Shown: positions 19,149 through 27,573 of the stretch, piece by piece
How positions within the stretch are numbered: the first letter of the stretch is position 1
Layout: every line of letters begins with the position of its first letter
Assembly (NCBI RefSeq): GCF_000266945.1
Contig: NC_018025.1
Span: forward strand, 6,080,001-6,144,000
Source of the DNA: Desulfomonile tiedjei DSM 6799
Lineage (GTDB): Bacteria; Desulfobacterota; Desulfomonilia; Desulfomonilales; Desulfomonilaceae
Reading direction: 5' to 3'
DNA length: 64,000 nucleotides
Position numbers and translations under genes: made by a program
Notes under the pieces: generated by a model
The model's input: only the letters and a program-made list of their open reading frames with translations
Told to the model about the DNA's origin: nothing
Databases searched by the model: none

Positions 19149-20537
19149 GTGATTAAACCCAAAATTGACGCCAGACAAGTCCTCATCGACATACGAAGCG
19201 GAATGGGTGATTCCGTGCTGATGGATAAGTATAAATTATCCGCCAGAGGTCTCCAGAGTCTATTCAAGAAACTCCTGGATGTTGGACTTATCAAGCAGAG
19301 TGAACTCGACGAACGCATGCCGCTGAGTCAAAAGACCGTGGATATTGCGCTTTTTCGGTGTCCGGCATGCGGAATGCCCCAGTTTTCGGAATTCGAAGAG
19401 TGCCCCCAGTGCGGAATCATTGTGGGCAAATATATGGAACGACAGGCCAGGGTCTCGGAATCACTCAGGGAGTCACCTTCTGCAGCTGCAGTGAACACGG
19501 TGATCGACGCGAGACAGGAGATCACGTTTCGGGCGAATTCTCAGCGGACGGGGTGCTTCGATTCAAAAGCTGTACGTGAGTTAACGGAACTGAAATGGAG
19601 ATATAAAACAGGTGGATGGGTCTCGGCGTCTCCGGCTGTTTCGTCTGCAGGTGTTTTCGTGGGCAGCCTGGACGGCAATCTCTATCTCTTGGATGAAGAT
19701 TCGGGGCGGCCGATATGGCAATTCAACGCGGGAAGCTCCATCTATTCATCCTGTTCTCTGTTGGATTCGGTCGTGTATTTCGGGACTCTGAACGGAACCC
19801 TGTACGGAGTGAACGCGCTGGACGGAAAAGCCGTATTTCAATTCTCTACCGCCGGCCCCATCTACTCCTCACCTGCCACAACCGAAGGGACGGTGTTTTT
19901 CGGAAGTCTCAACGGGTATATTTTTGCTCTCGATTTGAACACTCGTGCCGAAAAATGGAAAGTTCGGACAGGAGGTCCTGTCTACTCGGCTCCCTCGGTA
20001 AGCAGCGGCGTCGTCTTTTGCGGCAGCATAGACGGTCACTTATATGCTCTGGAGACTTCAACAGGAAGAGAAGTCTGGAGATTCAAGACCGGCGGCCCGG
20101 TGACCAATGCAGCGGCTATCGCGGACAATATCGTGTATGTCGGGAGTGGCGACCGGCACATGTACGCTGTGGACATTCGATCCGGCAAAGAACGTTGGAG
20201 TTTCCGTACTGGAGACAAGATTACGTCCTGCCCGGCCATTGTCGGAGGCGTGGTGTACTTCGGCAGCGCAGACAAACACGTCTACGCGGTAGATGTGCGA
20301 ACGGGTTTGGATAAATGGAGCTTCGAGACTGGAAGTGCGGTTTATTCCTCTCCTACAGTAGCAAATGAGATGATTTATTTCGGAAGCGGCGACAAGCATC
20401 TTTATGCGTTGGAAATGAAAACGGGCCGTGAACTCTGGAAATTCAAGACCGGGAGCCCCGTTTACTCTTCTCCTTGTATAGCGGATTCAGTCATATATTT
20501 TGGAAGCGATGACTGCTGTATTTACGCGATCCGTTAG
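19149..20537 (+). CDS. Eight-bladed PQQ-like beta-propeller with N-terminal zinc ribbon
   Basis: A 462-residue protein with no signal peptide, so probably cytosolic. Residues about 6-60 form a helical module (DARQVLIDIRSGMGDSVLMDKYKLSARGLQ...) shared with the protein at 20653. A C2C2 zinc ribbon (CPACG ... CPQCG) follows. From about residue 142, eight repeats of exactly 40 residues, each starting with W or F plus (R/K/Q/S)F-like and containing YFGS..D..LYAL, make a PQQ-enzyme-type propeller. Catalytic residues of alcohol dehydrogenases are absent. Start GTG 19149. Role unknown; scaffold or sensor is a guess. Confidence 0.75.
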   Translation: MIKPKIDARQVLIDIRSGMGDSVLMDKYKLSARGLQSLFKKLLDVGLIKQSELDERMPLSQKTVDIALFRCPACGMPQFSEFEECPQCGIIVGKYMERQARVSESLRESPSAAAVNTVIDARQEITFRANSQRTGCFDSKAVRELTELKWRYKTGGWVSASPAVSSAGVFVGSLDGNLYLLDEDSGRPIWQFNAGSSIYSSCSLLDSVVYFGTLNGTLYGVNALDGKAVFQFSTAGPIYSSPATTEGTVFFGSLNGYIFALDLNTRAEKWKVRTGGPVYSAPSVSSGVVFCGSIDGHLYALETSTGREVWRFKTGGPVTNAAAIADNIVYVGSGDRHMYAVDIRSGKERWSFRTGDKITSCPAIVGGVVYFGSADKHVYAVDVRTGLDKWSFETGSAVYSSPTVANEMIYFGSGDKHLYALEMKTGRELWKFKTGSPVYSSPCIADSVIYFGSDDCCIYAIR

Positions 20538-20652
20538 TGAACTTCCTCCAATTGCGCTCGATCCGATCCTCCGTCCTTCTTGAAACACTGTTTTTAAGCA
20601 CTGTTTTTTCAAAAATGATATGATCGGTCTGAATGAAGCTTACGGAGCGTAC

Positions 20653-21336
20653 ATGGAAAAGCGAAAAATAACCGCCAGAGAAGTGCTTGCAGACATACGC
20701 GTCGGCAAGAACGACTCAAGTCTTATGCAAAAATACAGCTTGTCTGCACAGGGTCTTCAGAGTGTCTTTCAAAAACTTCTCCGCGCTGGTTTAATTACCC
20801 AGCAAGAACTAAACGATAGGAATCCGGTGAGCGAACAGACCGTGGATATCGGTCTGTTCATCTGCCCTGCGTGCGGAAACATTCAAGGAAAGGAATTTGT
20901 AACCTGTCCCAGATGCCAATTCAGTCTTCCCGGCAAGGCAGGTTCCGGATCTACCACTGCTACTACTACTGCTGTTGAGACTGAACGCGACGAGACCAGG
21001 AAGAAACCGTCTGTCACAAAATCTCCGGCCAGACATCCCGATTTTCGGAATGAATCTGCTCCCGCAACAGACCTGCTGCGCATGGCAGGTTACTGCCGAA
21101 CTCTGGGAATTGCAGCAATTGTCACCTACGTCATAGCAGTCATCGGAATCCTCGCCTATTTGTTTGTGCCTTCGCCATCTTTTGGCGTGAGTGTCTTGAT
21201 AGGCTTGGTTGCGCTTGGAATTCCGGCGGTCGTGCTTTCGATCATCGTGTTTATGACTATGCGAGTTTTGACAGAGGCAATTAAGTTTCTTCTGAGTAGT
21301 TTCGAGCATCATACTAGCCCCTCTGCAGGAGACTAA
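20653..21336 (+). CDS. Membrane protein with the same N-terminal module and zinc ribbon
   Basis: A 227-residue protein from the ATG at 20653, chosen for GGAG five bases upstream. Residues about 4-58 (ITAREVLADIRVGKNDSSLMQKYSLSAQGLQ...) are a paralogue of the module in the preceding protein, and a zinc ribbon (CPACG ... CPRC) follows. A Thr/Ser-rich linker leads to two membrane segments (about 141-163 and 169-193). The partner gene 116 bases upstream suggests related roles. Function is unknown. Confidence 0.65.
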   Translation: MEKRKITAREVLADIRVGKNDSSLMQKYSLSAQGLQSVFQKLLRAGLITQQELNDRNPVSEQTVDIGLFICPACGNIQGKEFVTCPRCQFSLPGKAGSGSTTATTTAVETERDETRKKPSVTKSPARHPDFRNESAPATDLLRMAGYCRTLGIAAIVTYVIAVIGILAYLFVPSPSFGVSVLIGLVALGIPAVVLSIIVFMTMRVLTEAIKFLLSSFEHHTSPSAGD

Positions 21337-21515
21337 TCACATCCGAACATGCTTATGGCCTGGTCCATGAGCAGAAATCATTGGCGTTATCAAGCGAGAT
21401 ATGTGATCTTGCGTTGCGAGCGTAGCCACTGCAGGCGCGAACACGCGGAATGCCTGTCCTCGTGGAATAATCGACTCTGGAACCGACTCTCATTTGAATT
21501 GAGGATATGATCTCC

Positions 21516-22550
21516 ATGCAAAAGGCGCCTGCGCCAAGCCGCAGCAGTAACATTCCATCGACTCGTACATCAAAACGGTCCGCTACGGTAACGGTCACCA
21601 AGCTCTTCCTTGTCAGTATAGCCGTTTTTATCTCTCTTAGCCTGGCAGTGACGTATTTCTTCACGTCAGCATCGTATGCGACCGGTCATGAAGACAATAT
21701 TGCTGCGTTCAAATCCTTCGCCGGTCCCTTCCAGGAATACAAGAAGCTCAGGCAGGAATGGCGACCACGGCTTTTTTCGAATTACCTTGCCGGATTGTTG
21801 ATGCCGCGAGGAAATGACCGAAAACTGTTCGAATACTCTGTCGGTCTCTGGAATGCCGGCTTTTTCCTGATATGCTGCGCGGCGTACATAATTTTCGACC
21901 ACAGGAACGCAGTGTTTCTGATTTTCGGTACCTTTGCATCTCTGTACTATGCATTTTCGCCACTTTCCGAATCGCACATTTATCCGTGGGATATGCCTGC
22001 TTTGCTTTTCTATGTTCTCATGTACTGTGCGTACAAGCGGAGCATCACTGCATTACTGGCGGTGCTCTGGGTAGGCACGGGTTTCAAAGAAACCGTTGCA
22101 CTGGGAAGTATACTGTTTCTCTTTTGGCCCGGGATGACGGTTCCCCGCAAGCTGGCATACTTTTTCGCCGGATTCGTGGGCTGCATATCCGTGAAACTGG
22201 CAATAGATCTGATTACCGGCAATCCATCACCGCTTTTTACCATGACTTTTTATAATTTCGGGCTTCTTAACGACGTGGCCGAGACATCCAGGGGGCTGTC
22301 TTACAACATTAGGGCACTTTCAGGTGTTTACCTGAACCACCCCATATTTGTGAATGCAGGGACATTTGTTATCTTCCTTCTGCTCCTGCCGCGAGATCCG
22401 GATGACTGGATGTGGAAGACTATAGGAGTGCTTTTCCTGGGGGGAATTCTCTTATTTGGCGTCGTCAATGAAGCCAGGGTATTCTTTGAGATGATACCCA
22501 TTGCGCTGTGGGCGATTGTCAAGAAGTTTCCTGCTCAATCGGTTCCCTGA
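21516..22550 (+). CDS. Polytopic membrane protein, possible GT-C type
   Basis: A protein of about 344 residues with some eight to nine membrane segments, beginning at about residue 28 (KLFLVSIAVFISLSLAVTYFF). The soluble loop after segment 1 contains GHEDNIAAFKSF, and later blocks include YPWDMPALLFY and NEARVFFEMIPI, reminiscent of GT-C glycosyltransferases and related DUF families, but I do not recognise a specific family. The start could be 21507 or 21516; GAGGA spacing favours 21516. It is followed by a convergent small gene. Confidence 0.6.
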   Translation: MQKAPAPSRSSNIPSTRTSKRSATVTVTKLFLVSIAVFISLSLAVTYFFTSASYATGHEDNIAAFKSFAGPFQEYKKLRQEWRPRLFSNYLAGLLMPRGNDRKLFEYSVGLWNAGFFLICCAAYIIFDHRNAVFLIFGTFASLYYAFSPLSESHIYPWDMPALLFYVLMYCAYKRSITALLAVLWVGTGFKETVALGSILFLFWPGMTVPRKLAYFFAGFVGCISVKLAIDLITGNPSPLFTMTFYNFGLLNDVAETSRGLSYNIRALSGVYLNHPIFVNAGTFVIFLLLLPRDPDDWMWKTIGVLFLGGILLFGVVNEARVFFEMIPIALWAIVKKFPAQSVP

Positions 22551-22559
22551 GCAGACCGG

Positions 22560-22763
22560 CTATTCTTTGGCAAGATCGCTCTTAATTATGGCGCGTACTT
22601 CCGAATCGCTGAACCCGCCTTCCACAGAATCCAGGCACTGTTTCAATTCTTCTTCAGTGACTTCTGCCGGATCTCTCAGTGTATCCAGTGGACAAATGTA
22701 CTCTTTGCCAGATCGATCACGGACTCTACCGTAAAGAGGTTTCCGCTCTGTTTCGTCACTCAT
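22560..22763 (-). CDS. Small acidic hypothetical protein
   Basis: A 67-residue soluble protein (MSDETERKPLYGRVRDRSGK...) rich in Asp and Glu. AAGGA lies six bases before the ATG, which supports it as a real gene. The frame includes EYICPLDTLRDPAEVTEEELKQCLD. No family is recognised. A strong minus-strand terminator 236 bases upstream could belong to its leader or to a separate RNA. Confidence 0.6.
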   Translation of the reverse strand: MSDETERKPLYGRVRDRSGKEYICPLDTLRDPAEVTEEELKQCLDSVEGGFSDSEVRAIIKSDLAKE

Positions 22764-22797
22764 GGCGATTCCTTCTCTGCAACTAGGGGCATTTTAT

Positions 22798-22906
22798 GCC
22801 GATTCGCTTTTCTTTTCATAATCCGGGAGGCTGGAGGTATCCTTCGCTCCGGACGACGCAAAGCCGTCTCATCACTCCGCTCAGGACACTCCAGCCTTCG
22901 CTATTT
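22798..22906 (-). repeat. Dispersed repeat family B, copy 2
   Basis: Inverted copy of 8355-8457: from CCGATTCGCTTTTCTTTTC through the CCTTCGCTCCGGACGACGCA block to CAGCCTTCGCTATTTTA. It lies upstream of the 67-residue gene. Confidence 0.6.
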
Positions 22907-22998
22907 TATGGGCACAACTGCGAACTGGTATTACGGCTTCGCTGATGGCCTTTGCCACTCCGAAAGCGAAGTCTGTTTTCTATAGAATGTTTCCATGC

Positions 22999-23029
22999 AA
23001 AAAAAAAGCAATCCTTCAGGAGGATTGCT
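22999..23029 (-). terminator. Strong minus-strand intrinsic terminator (small RNA or leader)
   Basis: AGCAATCCT and AGGATTGCT form a perfect 9-bp stem with a 5-nt loop. On the minus strand nine T follow. No gene is transcribed into it from the right, because kbl at 23390 runs the other way. So a short minus-strand RNA from roughly 23030-23200 is implied, either a small RNA or an attenuated leader of the gene at 22763. The rest of 23030-23389 shows nothing else clear. Confidence 0.6.
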
Positions 23030-23389
23030 AAGAGGGTATGGTTTAGGATTGTATTAAAGGAAGTAGCAAGACCCGTACCACTATCATAAGGGGCTGCTAT
23101 CATTGACTCTCATGCAGGTGTAACTGGAAGAAACGGGTAAAACGCGCTCACTTTTTTCGCAGTGCACGGGCATATTCTAACTACTGCGAAATGGTTGCGC
23201 ACTATCTCCGTAGTCAAGACTGGGACATACGTACACAACATCATGCGGCAACGCATGTGAAAAAAATAATCACTCGCCCTTCTGTTTCCATGTGGTCCAT
23301 TCGGAAAACTGTTGTTTCAACGCGGAAGGGTGTACCATTAGGACTAATGCCGCTCCCGGGTACAGTCTTCCAGTTTGAGGAGATTCGTC

Positions 23390-24574
23390 ATGCATACCAT
23401 GCTTGCAAGTATTCTTGAAACCGAACTCCAGGAAATCCGTTCTGCGGGTCTTTACAAAGAAGAACGCGTTATCCAGAGCCGTCAGGGTGCGCATATTCAA
23501 ATCCCTGAGAGGGAAGTCATCAACCTGTGCGCGAATAATTACCTCGGGCTCTCGTCTCATCCGGAGATCATCAAAGCAGCTCATAGAGGATTGGACGAAC
23601 GCGGGTACGGCATGTCTTCAGTCAGGTTCATCTGCGGCACCCAAGACATACACAAAGAGCTGGAAAAACGCATTTCCGAATTTCTCGGTACGGATGACAC
23701 AATTCTCTACTCGTCTTGCTTTGATGCAAACGGAGGTCTCTTCGAAACACTGCTGGGAAAAGACGACGTTGTCATCTCGGATGCTTTGAATCATGCCAGC
23801 ATTATCGATGGTGTAAGATTGAGTAAAGCCGCACGGAAAGTGTATCGGCACGCTGACATGGACGATTTGGAAGTCCAGTTGAAAGATTCTGCAGAATTCC
23901 GAGTGAGAATGATTGCCACAGACGGCGTTTTCAGCATGGATGGAGATTTGGCACATCTGGACAAGATTTGCGATCTTGCAGAACGATACAATGCTGTGGT
24001 CATGGTTGACGACTCGCATGCTACGGGTTTTGTGGGGTCAAAAGGGAAGGGAACGCCTGAGCATTTTGGAGTCACCGATAGAGTGGACATCATTACCTCA
24101 ACGTTGGGAAAGGCGCTTGGAGGTGCATCCGGCGGCTTTACCAGCGGCCGCGGATCTATTGTGAAATTTCTCAGACAACGTTCCAGACCGTACCTCTTTT
24201 CCAATACTCTGGCTCCACCCATTGTCTATGCGACCCTTACGGCGCTGAACATGATCGACGGCTCAGACGACCTTCGCCGAAGGCTCAAGGAGAACACTGA
24301 ATACTTTCGGCAGCAGATCGAAACTGCAGGCTTCGACATAAGGAAAGGCAGCCATCCTATCATCCCGATAATGCTCGGAGATGCAAGACTTGCTCAGGAT
24401 ATGGCACGGGAACTCCTGGACGAAGGAATCTACGTGGTAGGCTTCAGCTATCCCGTTGTTCCGAAAGACAAAGCCAGAATCCGGGTGCAGATTTCAGCAG
24501 CTCACACACGAGAGGAATTGGACAGAGCCGTCAAGGCGTTCACTCTCGTGGGGCGGAAACACGGGCTGATCTAA
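23390..24574 (+). CDS. kbl: 2-amino-3-ketobutyrate CoA ligase (glycine C-acetyltransferase)
   Basis: A 394-residue PLP enzyme of the alpha-oxoamine synthase family. It joins acetyl-CoA and glycine to 2-amino-3-ketobutyrate, or the reverse in threonine breakdown. Seen: [40 protein letters not shown] and the PLP lysine in [10 protein letters not shown]. The start ATG 23390 has GAGGAG seven bases upstream; the longer TTG frame includes that site. No threonine dehydrogenase gene is adjacent. The related AONS (BioF) is less likely from the block order. Confidence 0.88.
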   Translation: MHTMLASILETELQEIRSAGLYKEERVIQSRQGAHIQIPEREVINLCANNYLGLSSHPEIIKAAHRGLDERGYGMSSVRFICGTQDIHKELEKRISEFLGTDDTILYSSCFDANGGLFETLLGKDDVVISDALNHASIIDGVRLSKAARKVYRHADMDDLEVQLKDSAEFRVRMIATDGVFSMDGDLAHLDKICDLAERYNAVVMVDDSHATGFVGSKGKGTPEHFGVTDRVDIITSTLGKALGGASGGFTSGRGSIVKFLRQRSRPYLFSNTLAPPIVYATLTALNMIDGSDDLRRRLKENTEYFRQQIETAGFDIRKGSHPIIPIMLGDARLAQDMARELLDEGIYVVGFSYPVVPKDKARIRVQISAAHTREELDRAVKAFTLVGRKHGLI

Positions 24575-24601
24575 CACCAATGTGCTTTCAAAGCAGTAAT
24601 A

Positions 24602-24795
24602 TCGGGAACCTTTTTTGTAAAAAAGGATCCCGAACCCTCCAAAAAACTTTTAGCACTCGCCCAAGCCCATAGTTTTTCGATAGAAAAACCGTGGGCTTGG
24701 GCGAATATTAAAAGTTCTTGGGAAGGGTCTGGGAAACACTTCTTACAAGAAGGGTTTCCCAGATTTTATCTCTTTGAATGCAAATCAGTATGACG
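24602..24795. repeat. Three-hairpin palindromic terminator element
   Basis: Three hairpins in a row. The first is GGGAACCTTTTTT/AAAAAAGGATCCC. The second is a large central stem (TCGCCCAAGCCCA ... TGGGCTTGGGCGA, about 24657-24705). The third is GGGAAAC-x-CTTCT/AGAAG-x-GTTTCCC at 24731 onward. The two flanks are roughly inverted copies of each other. A 61-base block (24731-24791) is identical at 37204-37264. It probably terminates kbl and the opposing hydrolase gene, whose last codons lie inside it. Confidence 0.7.
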
Positions 24796-25587
24796 GTCTG
24801 AATTTCGTTCTCCGGGTGGAAGAGATTGAACAAAGTCCCGGAATTTCCGGAAGTATTCTTCTCCTGCCACAAAATACGTGTCATTGTGCCCGGCTCCCGG
24901 AATCGTAACGAATTCCTTCGGGGCTTGTGCTGCATTGAAGAGGTCGCGCCCTAATTCAATAGGAACAATATCGTCGCGGTCACCGTGAAAGAACAGAATT
25001 TTGGATCTGACTTTTCCAATGCGATCGATGGAATTCAGCCTGTTTCTCACCAGACTTTCCGGAACAGGCAAGGGAAAATGATATCGTGCCATGGCTGCAA
25101 GATTGGTAAAAGTCGATTCAAGTACTACACCCGAGCACGGCCGCTGAGAAGCCAGATATACTGCAGCTATTCCGCCGAGCGATCTTCCGAAAACCACCAG
25201 CTTAAGCTTTCCCCCTTGAGTATGCTTGAGCACTTCGTCGTAAGCAGCTTCCGCATCGAGATAAAATCCCCGTTCGGTAATGCGACCTTTGCTCAATCCG
25301 TATCCGCGATAATCGAAAATGAATACGCTGAGACCTATGTCGTGCAACCTGCGAATATTGTCCACCCGGTGTGAGATATTGCCTGCATTTCCATGGCAGA
25401 ACAGCATAATCCCTATGCTCGGTTCAGCGGGAACCAACCATCCGTGGAGCGTCACGCCATCGCTTGTCTCGAACCGGATGTCCTTAAAATCGAGCCCCTG
25501 ATCTCTGGGAGTACATATGAGGAAAGGATCGGGGAAGAATATCTGTCGCTCTACAAACCTGTCCAAAGCCTCTTGAGTAAATCCCAT
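24766..25587 (-). CDS. Alpha/beta hydrolase, serine type
   Basis: About 273 residues; start ATG 25587 chosen because GGGGG lies six bases upstream. An alpha/beta hydrolase of the BEM46/FrsA-like group: oxyanion block LFCHGNAGNISHR, nucleophile elbow VFGRSLGG (Ser), acid region HGDRDDIVP and the His in GAGHND. No signal peptide is evident. Its last eight or so codons are read from the palindromic repeat element, suggesting that the element was inserted at or extended the gene end. The substrate is unknown. Confidence 0.82.
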   Translation of the reverse strand: MGFTQEALDRFVERQIFFPDPFLICTPRDQGLDFKDIRFETSDGVTLHGWLVPAEPSIGIMLFCHGNAGNISHRVDNIRRLHDIGLSVFIFDYRGYGLSKGRITERGFYLDAEAAYDEVLKHTQGGKLKLVVFGRSLGGIAAVYLASQRPCSGVVLESTFTNLAAMARYHFPLPVPESLVRNRLNSIDRIGKVRSKILFFHGDRDDIVPIELGRDLFNAAQAPKEFVTIPGAGHNDTYFVAGEEYFRKFRDFVQSLPPGERNSDRHTDLHSKR

Positions 25588-25668
25588 ACTTTGCCCCCGG
25601 CACGAATGCATCGCATAAGTCTTTTACGAGTTTTCACCAGAAGAGTCCAGAATGTTCATGCAATCCGA

Positions 25669-25996
25669 TACAGAGAAATTGCCACAATTAAATGTCCGAT
25701 TGGGGACAAGAATATTGGTGGGTGCCGGCCTCCGTGCCGGCACATTTTGAATATAATCAATGATATCGATAGAATGGACCGGCAGAGAGAGACTGTCACA
25801 AAAGTCGAAATTCATTCCAGATGGTGGCACGATTTTCTCATCAACTTCCGGCCTTATTGTAGGGGCGGACCTGCGTGTCCGCCCAGATGATGGTAGACGC
25901 ATTGGTCTACCCCTACTCGGATGGAGAATCGTAGCACGATTTGTTGTGTATTCGAGAGCGGAATAAACATCAGAATTTTTGATAGACCTTTCCTGA
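25669..25996 (-). mobile_element. Composite MITE-like element, minus orientation
   Basis: Reading on the minus strand, the arm of the 190-bp element is seen from 25669 to about 25788 (CATTCTATCGATATCATTGAT, facing GTGCCGGC/GCCGGC blocks). The second element follows (25789 to about 25965, with TTGTAGGGGCGG and GTCCGCCC arms), and then a remnant of the other arm to about 25996 (CAGAATTTTTGAT). The inner element sits at the same site as at 51684 but in opposite relative orientation. One inner terminus is lost. Confidence 0.65.
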
Positions 25997-26145
25997 AACA
26001 TGTTCCCTACAATTTGTTCGTGACGAACAGAGTATTTATTGTATATGGAATATATGCAATAAAATAAAATCCGATTCCAGAATCATGTATCGCATTGTCC
26101 TGCAAATGACTGAGTTTTCATAATGAAAGGTTAGCCGATCGTCAC

Positions 26146-27081
26146 ATGTCGATATCTTGTTGCAGCAATTCCTATGTCCTGAAGCTGGATGAACGAAACA
26201 CCTGGAATTTGCGCGCTACCAAGAGCACGGAAGCATGGTTACAGCGTTTCGCAATGACACTCGCACTAGAGCACGGACACAGACGGGAGCAGCCCACAAT
26301 TACCTTCGTCAGAGGAGGGGGAACAGGACCGCCCTCCACATCCCTTCCCTGGTCACCCGATTCCACTGCACTCGAATCGCTGGAGATGGCAAACTGGAAC
26401 AGAGTGAGACCCGGCCTGAGTCGATTCTGGTCTCCACCCAGGGGAAACGATCTTGTGTGCGAGCTTCTGAACACAGCTTCCGAAAAACTTGAAGTTCTCA
26501 TGATGGGAGAAGTCGTGCATCCCGTGTACCTGAAAGCTGCGCAATCCGGCGGACTTCCCATTCATGGAGCCCTCATTGCTCTGGACGGACGAGGGGTTGT
26601 CCTTGCAGGAGCAAACGATGCCGGTAAAACCACGTCGTGCTCCCGCCTGCCAGATCGATGGAAGGTCCTCTGTGATGACGAGACTCTGGTCATGAAAGGA
26701 GAGGGGAATCAGTACCGTGCTCACCCGTTTCCCACCTGGAGCAACCTCCTGCGATCCGGATTAGGCGCAAGCTGTGATATTTCTCGGAGCGTTCCTTTGT
26801 CGGCATTTTTCTTTCTTCAGAAAGCTACTTCTCCGGAAATCGTTTCTCTCGGCCGGGGACATGCTGCAGCGAGGATTAACGAGTCGGCAGACGAAGTATG
26901 GACATGGCGGGGGCAATATCTTGAAAGTAAGCAACTGAGGGCATGGCGAACTCAGCTATTCGAAAACGCATGCAGTATGTCGGCGAACATCCCGTCCTAT
27001 ATCCTGAGACTGGACTTGTACGGGAGATTCTGGGAGACAATCGAAAGAATCCTCGAAGATCTTCCGGTACCGGGAACATAA
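26146..27081 (+). CDS. HPr-kinase-like P-loop protein resembling ScmC
   Basis: A 311-residue protein. The C-terminal half is HPr kinase-like: a P-loop GANDAGKTTSCSRLP (about residues 153-167), CDDETLV, AHPFPTWSN and RINESADEVW. This block order is what I remember of ScmC, the HPr-kinase-related protein of SynChlorMet cassettes, which otherwise carry PqqD-like and radical SAM proteins for peptide modification. None of those partners is in the window. No close ribosome-binding site is seen, so the start may differ. A candidate modified peptide lies 4.5 kb downstream. Confidence 0.62.
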   Translation: MSISCCSNSYVLKLDERNTWNLRATKSTEAWLQRFAMTLALEHGHRREQPTITFVRGGGTGPPSTSLPWSPDSTALESLEMANWNRVRPGLSRFWSPPRGNDLVCELLNTASEKLEVLMMGEVVHPVYLKAAQSGGLPIHGALIALDGRGVVLAGANDAGKTTSCSRLPDRWKVLCDDETLVMKGEGNQYRAHPFPTWSNLLRSGLGASCDISRSVPLSAFFFLQKATSPEIVSLGRGHAAARINESADEVWTWRGQYLESKQLRAWRTQLFENACSMSANIPSYILRLDLYGRFWETIERILEDLPVPGT

Positions 27082-27360
27082 GAAGACAGAACCACCGGAA
27101 CGCACGGTCTCCATACCCCGATTTCCTCGTAAAAAAGTAAACTCGAAAGCCCACAACGGAAGAACTGAAATTCTGGGCTTTTCGAAAAATATTTCAATGT
27201 CGCCATAATTCGAATGGAATTTGTCAGAGAATTTCAGTAGACTATCATGTGGACGTTGGGCTGAAGAGACAAAAAGACGCGAAATGTCTATAACGCGTAA
27301 AGTTTGTGGTCACATTGTTTCCTTTTAAAAGCAACCACATAGCGGAAACAGCAAGAAATG

Positions 27361-27375
27361 TGACATTTTTTGTCA
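27361..27375. promoter_or_regulatory. Palindrome, candidate activator site
   Basis: TGACA-TTTTT-TGTCA, a perfect inverted repeat 74 bases upstream of the sigma54 promoter at 27449. This distance suits an enhancer-binding protein. A second inverted pair (GTGGT ... ACCAC) lies about 30-50 bases further upstream. No regulator is identified. The remainder of 27082-27573 holds no gene. Confidence 0.45.
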
Positions 27376-27448
27376 GACTGTACAAAGATTGGACGATTCC
27401 CATTGAACAAGAACAGCAACAGGTGGGCTTTTGGCTCTTGTACTGCAA

Positions 27449-27464
27449 TGGCACAGTAGTTGCT
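27449..27464 (+). promoter_or_regulatory. Sigma54 promoter for the DUF4347 surface protein
   Basis: TGGCAC-AGTAG-TTGCT: the GG and GC dinucleotides are exactly ten bases apart, as required for the -24/-12 elements. It lies 110 bases before the ATG at 27574. Confidence 0.75.
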
Positions 27465-27573
27465 TCATTGTCAGTGGGGTAGATTTGGTTAAACTGCACT
27501 ATGGTAATGGATGCCATATTGCCGTGAGAGGCTACATTTAGGTTGATTTTTCCCTGATTCTGGGAGGTCTTTT

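Noticed and set aside
23242-23257. CATGCG-GCAA-CGCATG hairpin as a terminator
   Set aside because: It is followed by A, not T, on the plus strand and lacks a T run on the minus strand.
27245-27517. 90-codon minus-strand frame upstream of the giant gene
   Set aside because: It overlaps the sigma54 promoter and palindrome region, has no ribosome-binding site and an odd composition.
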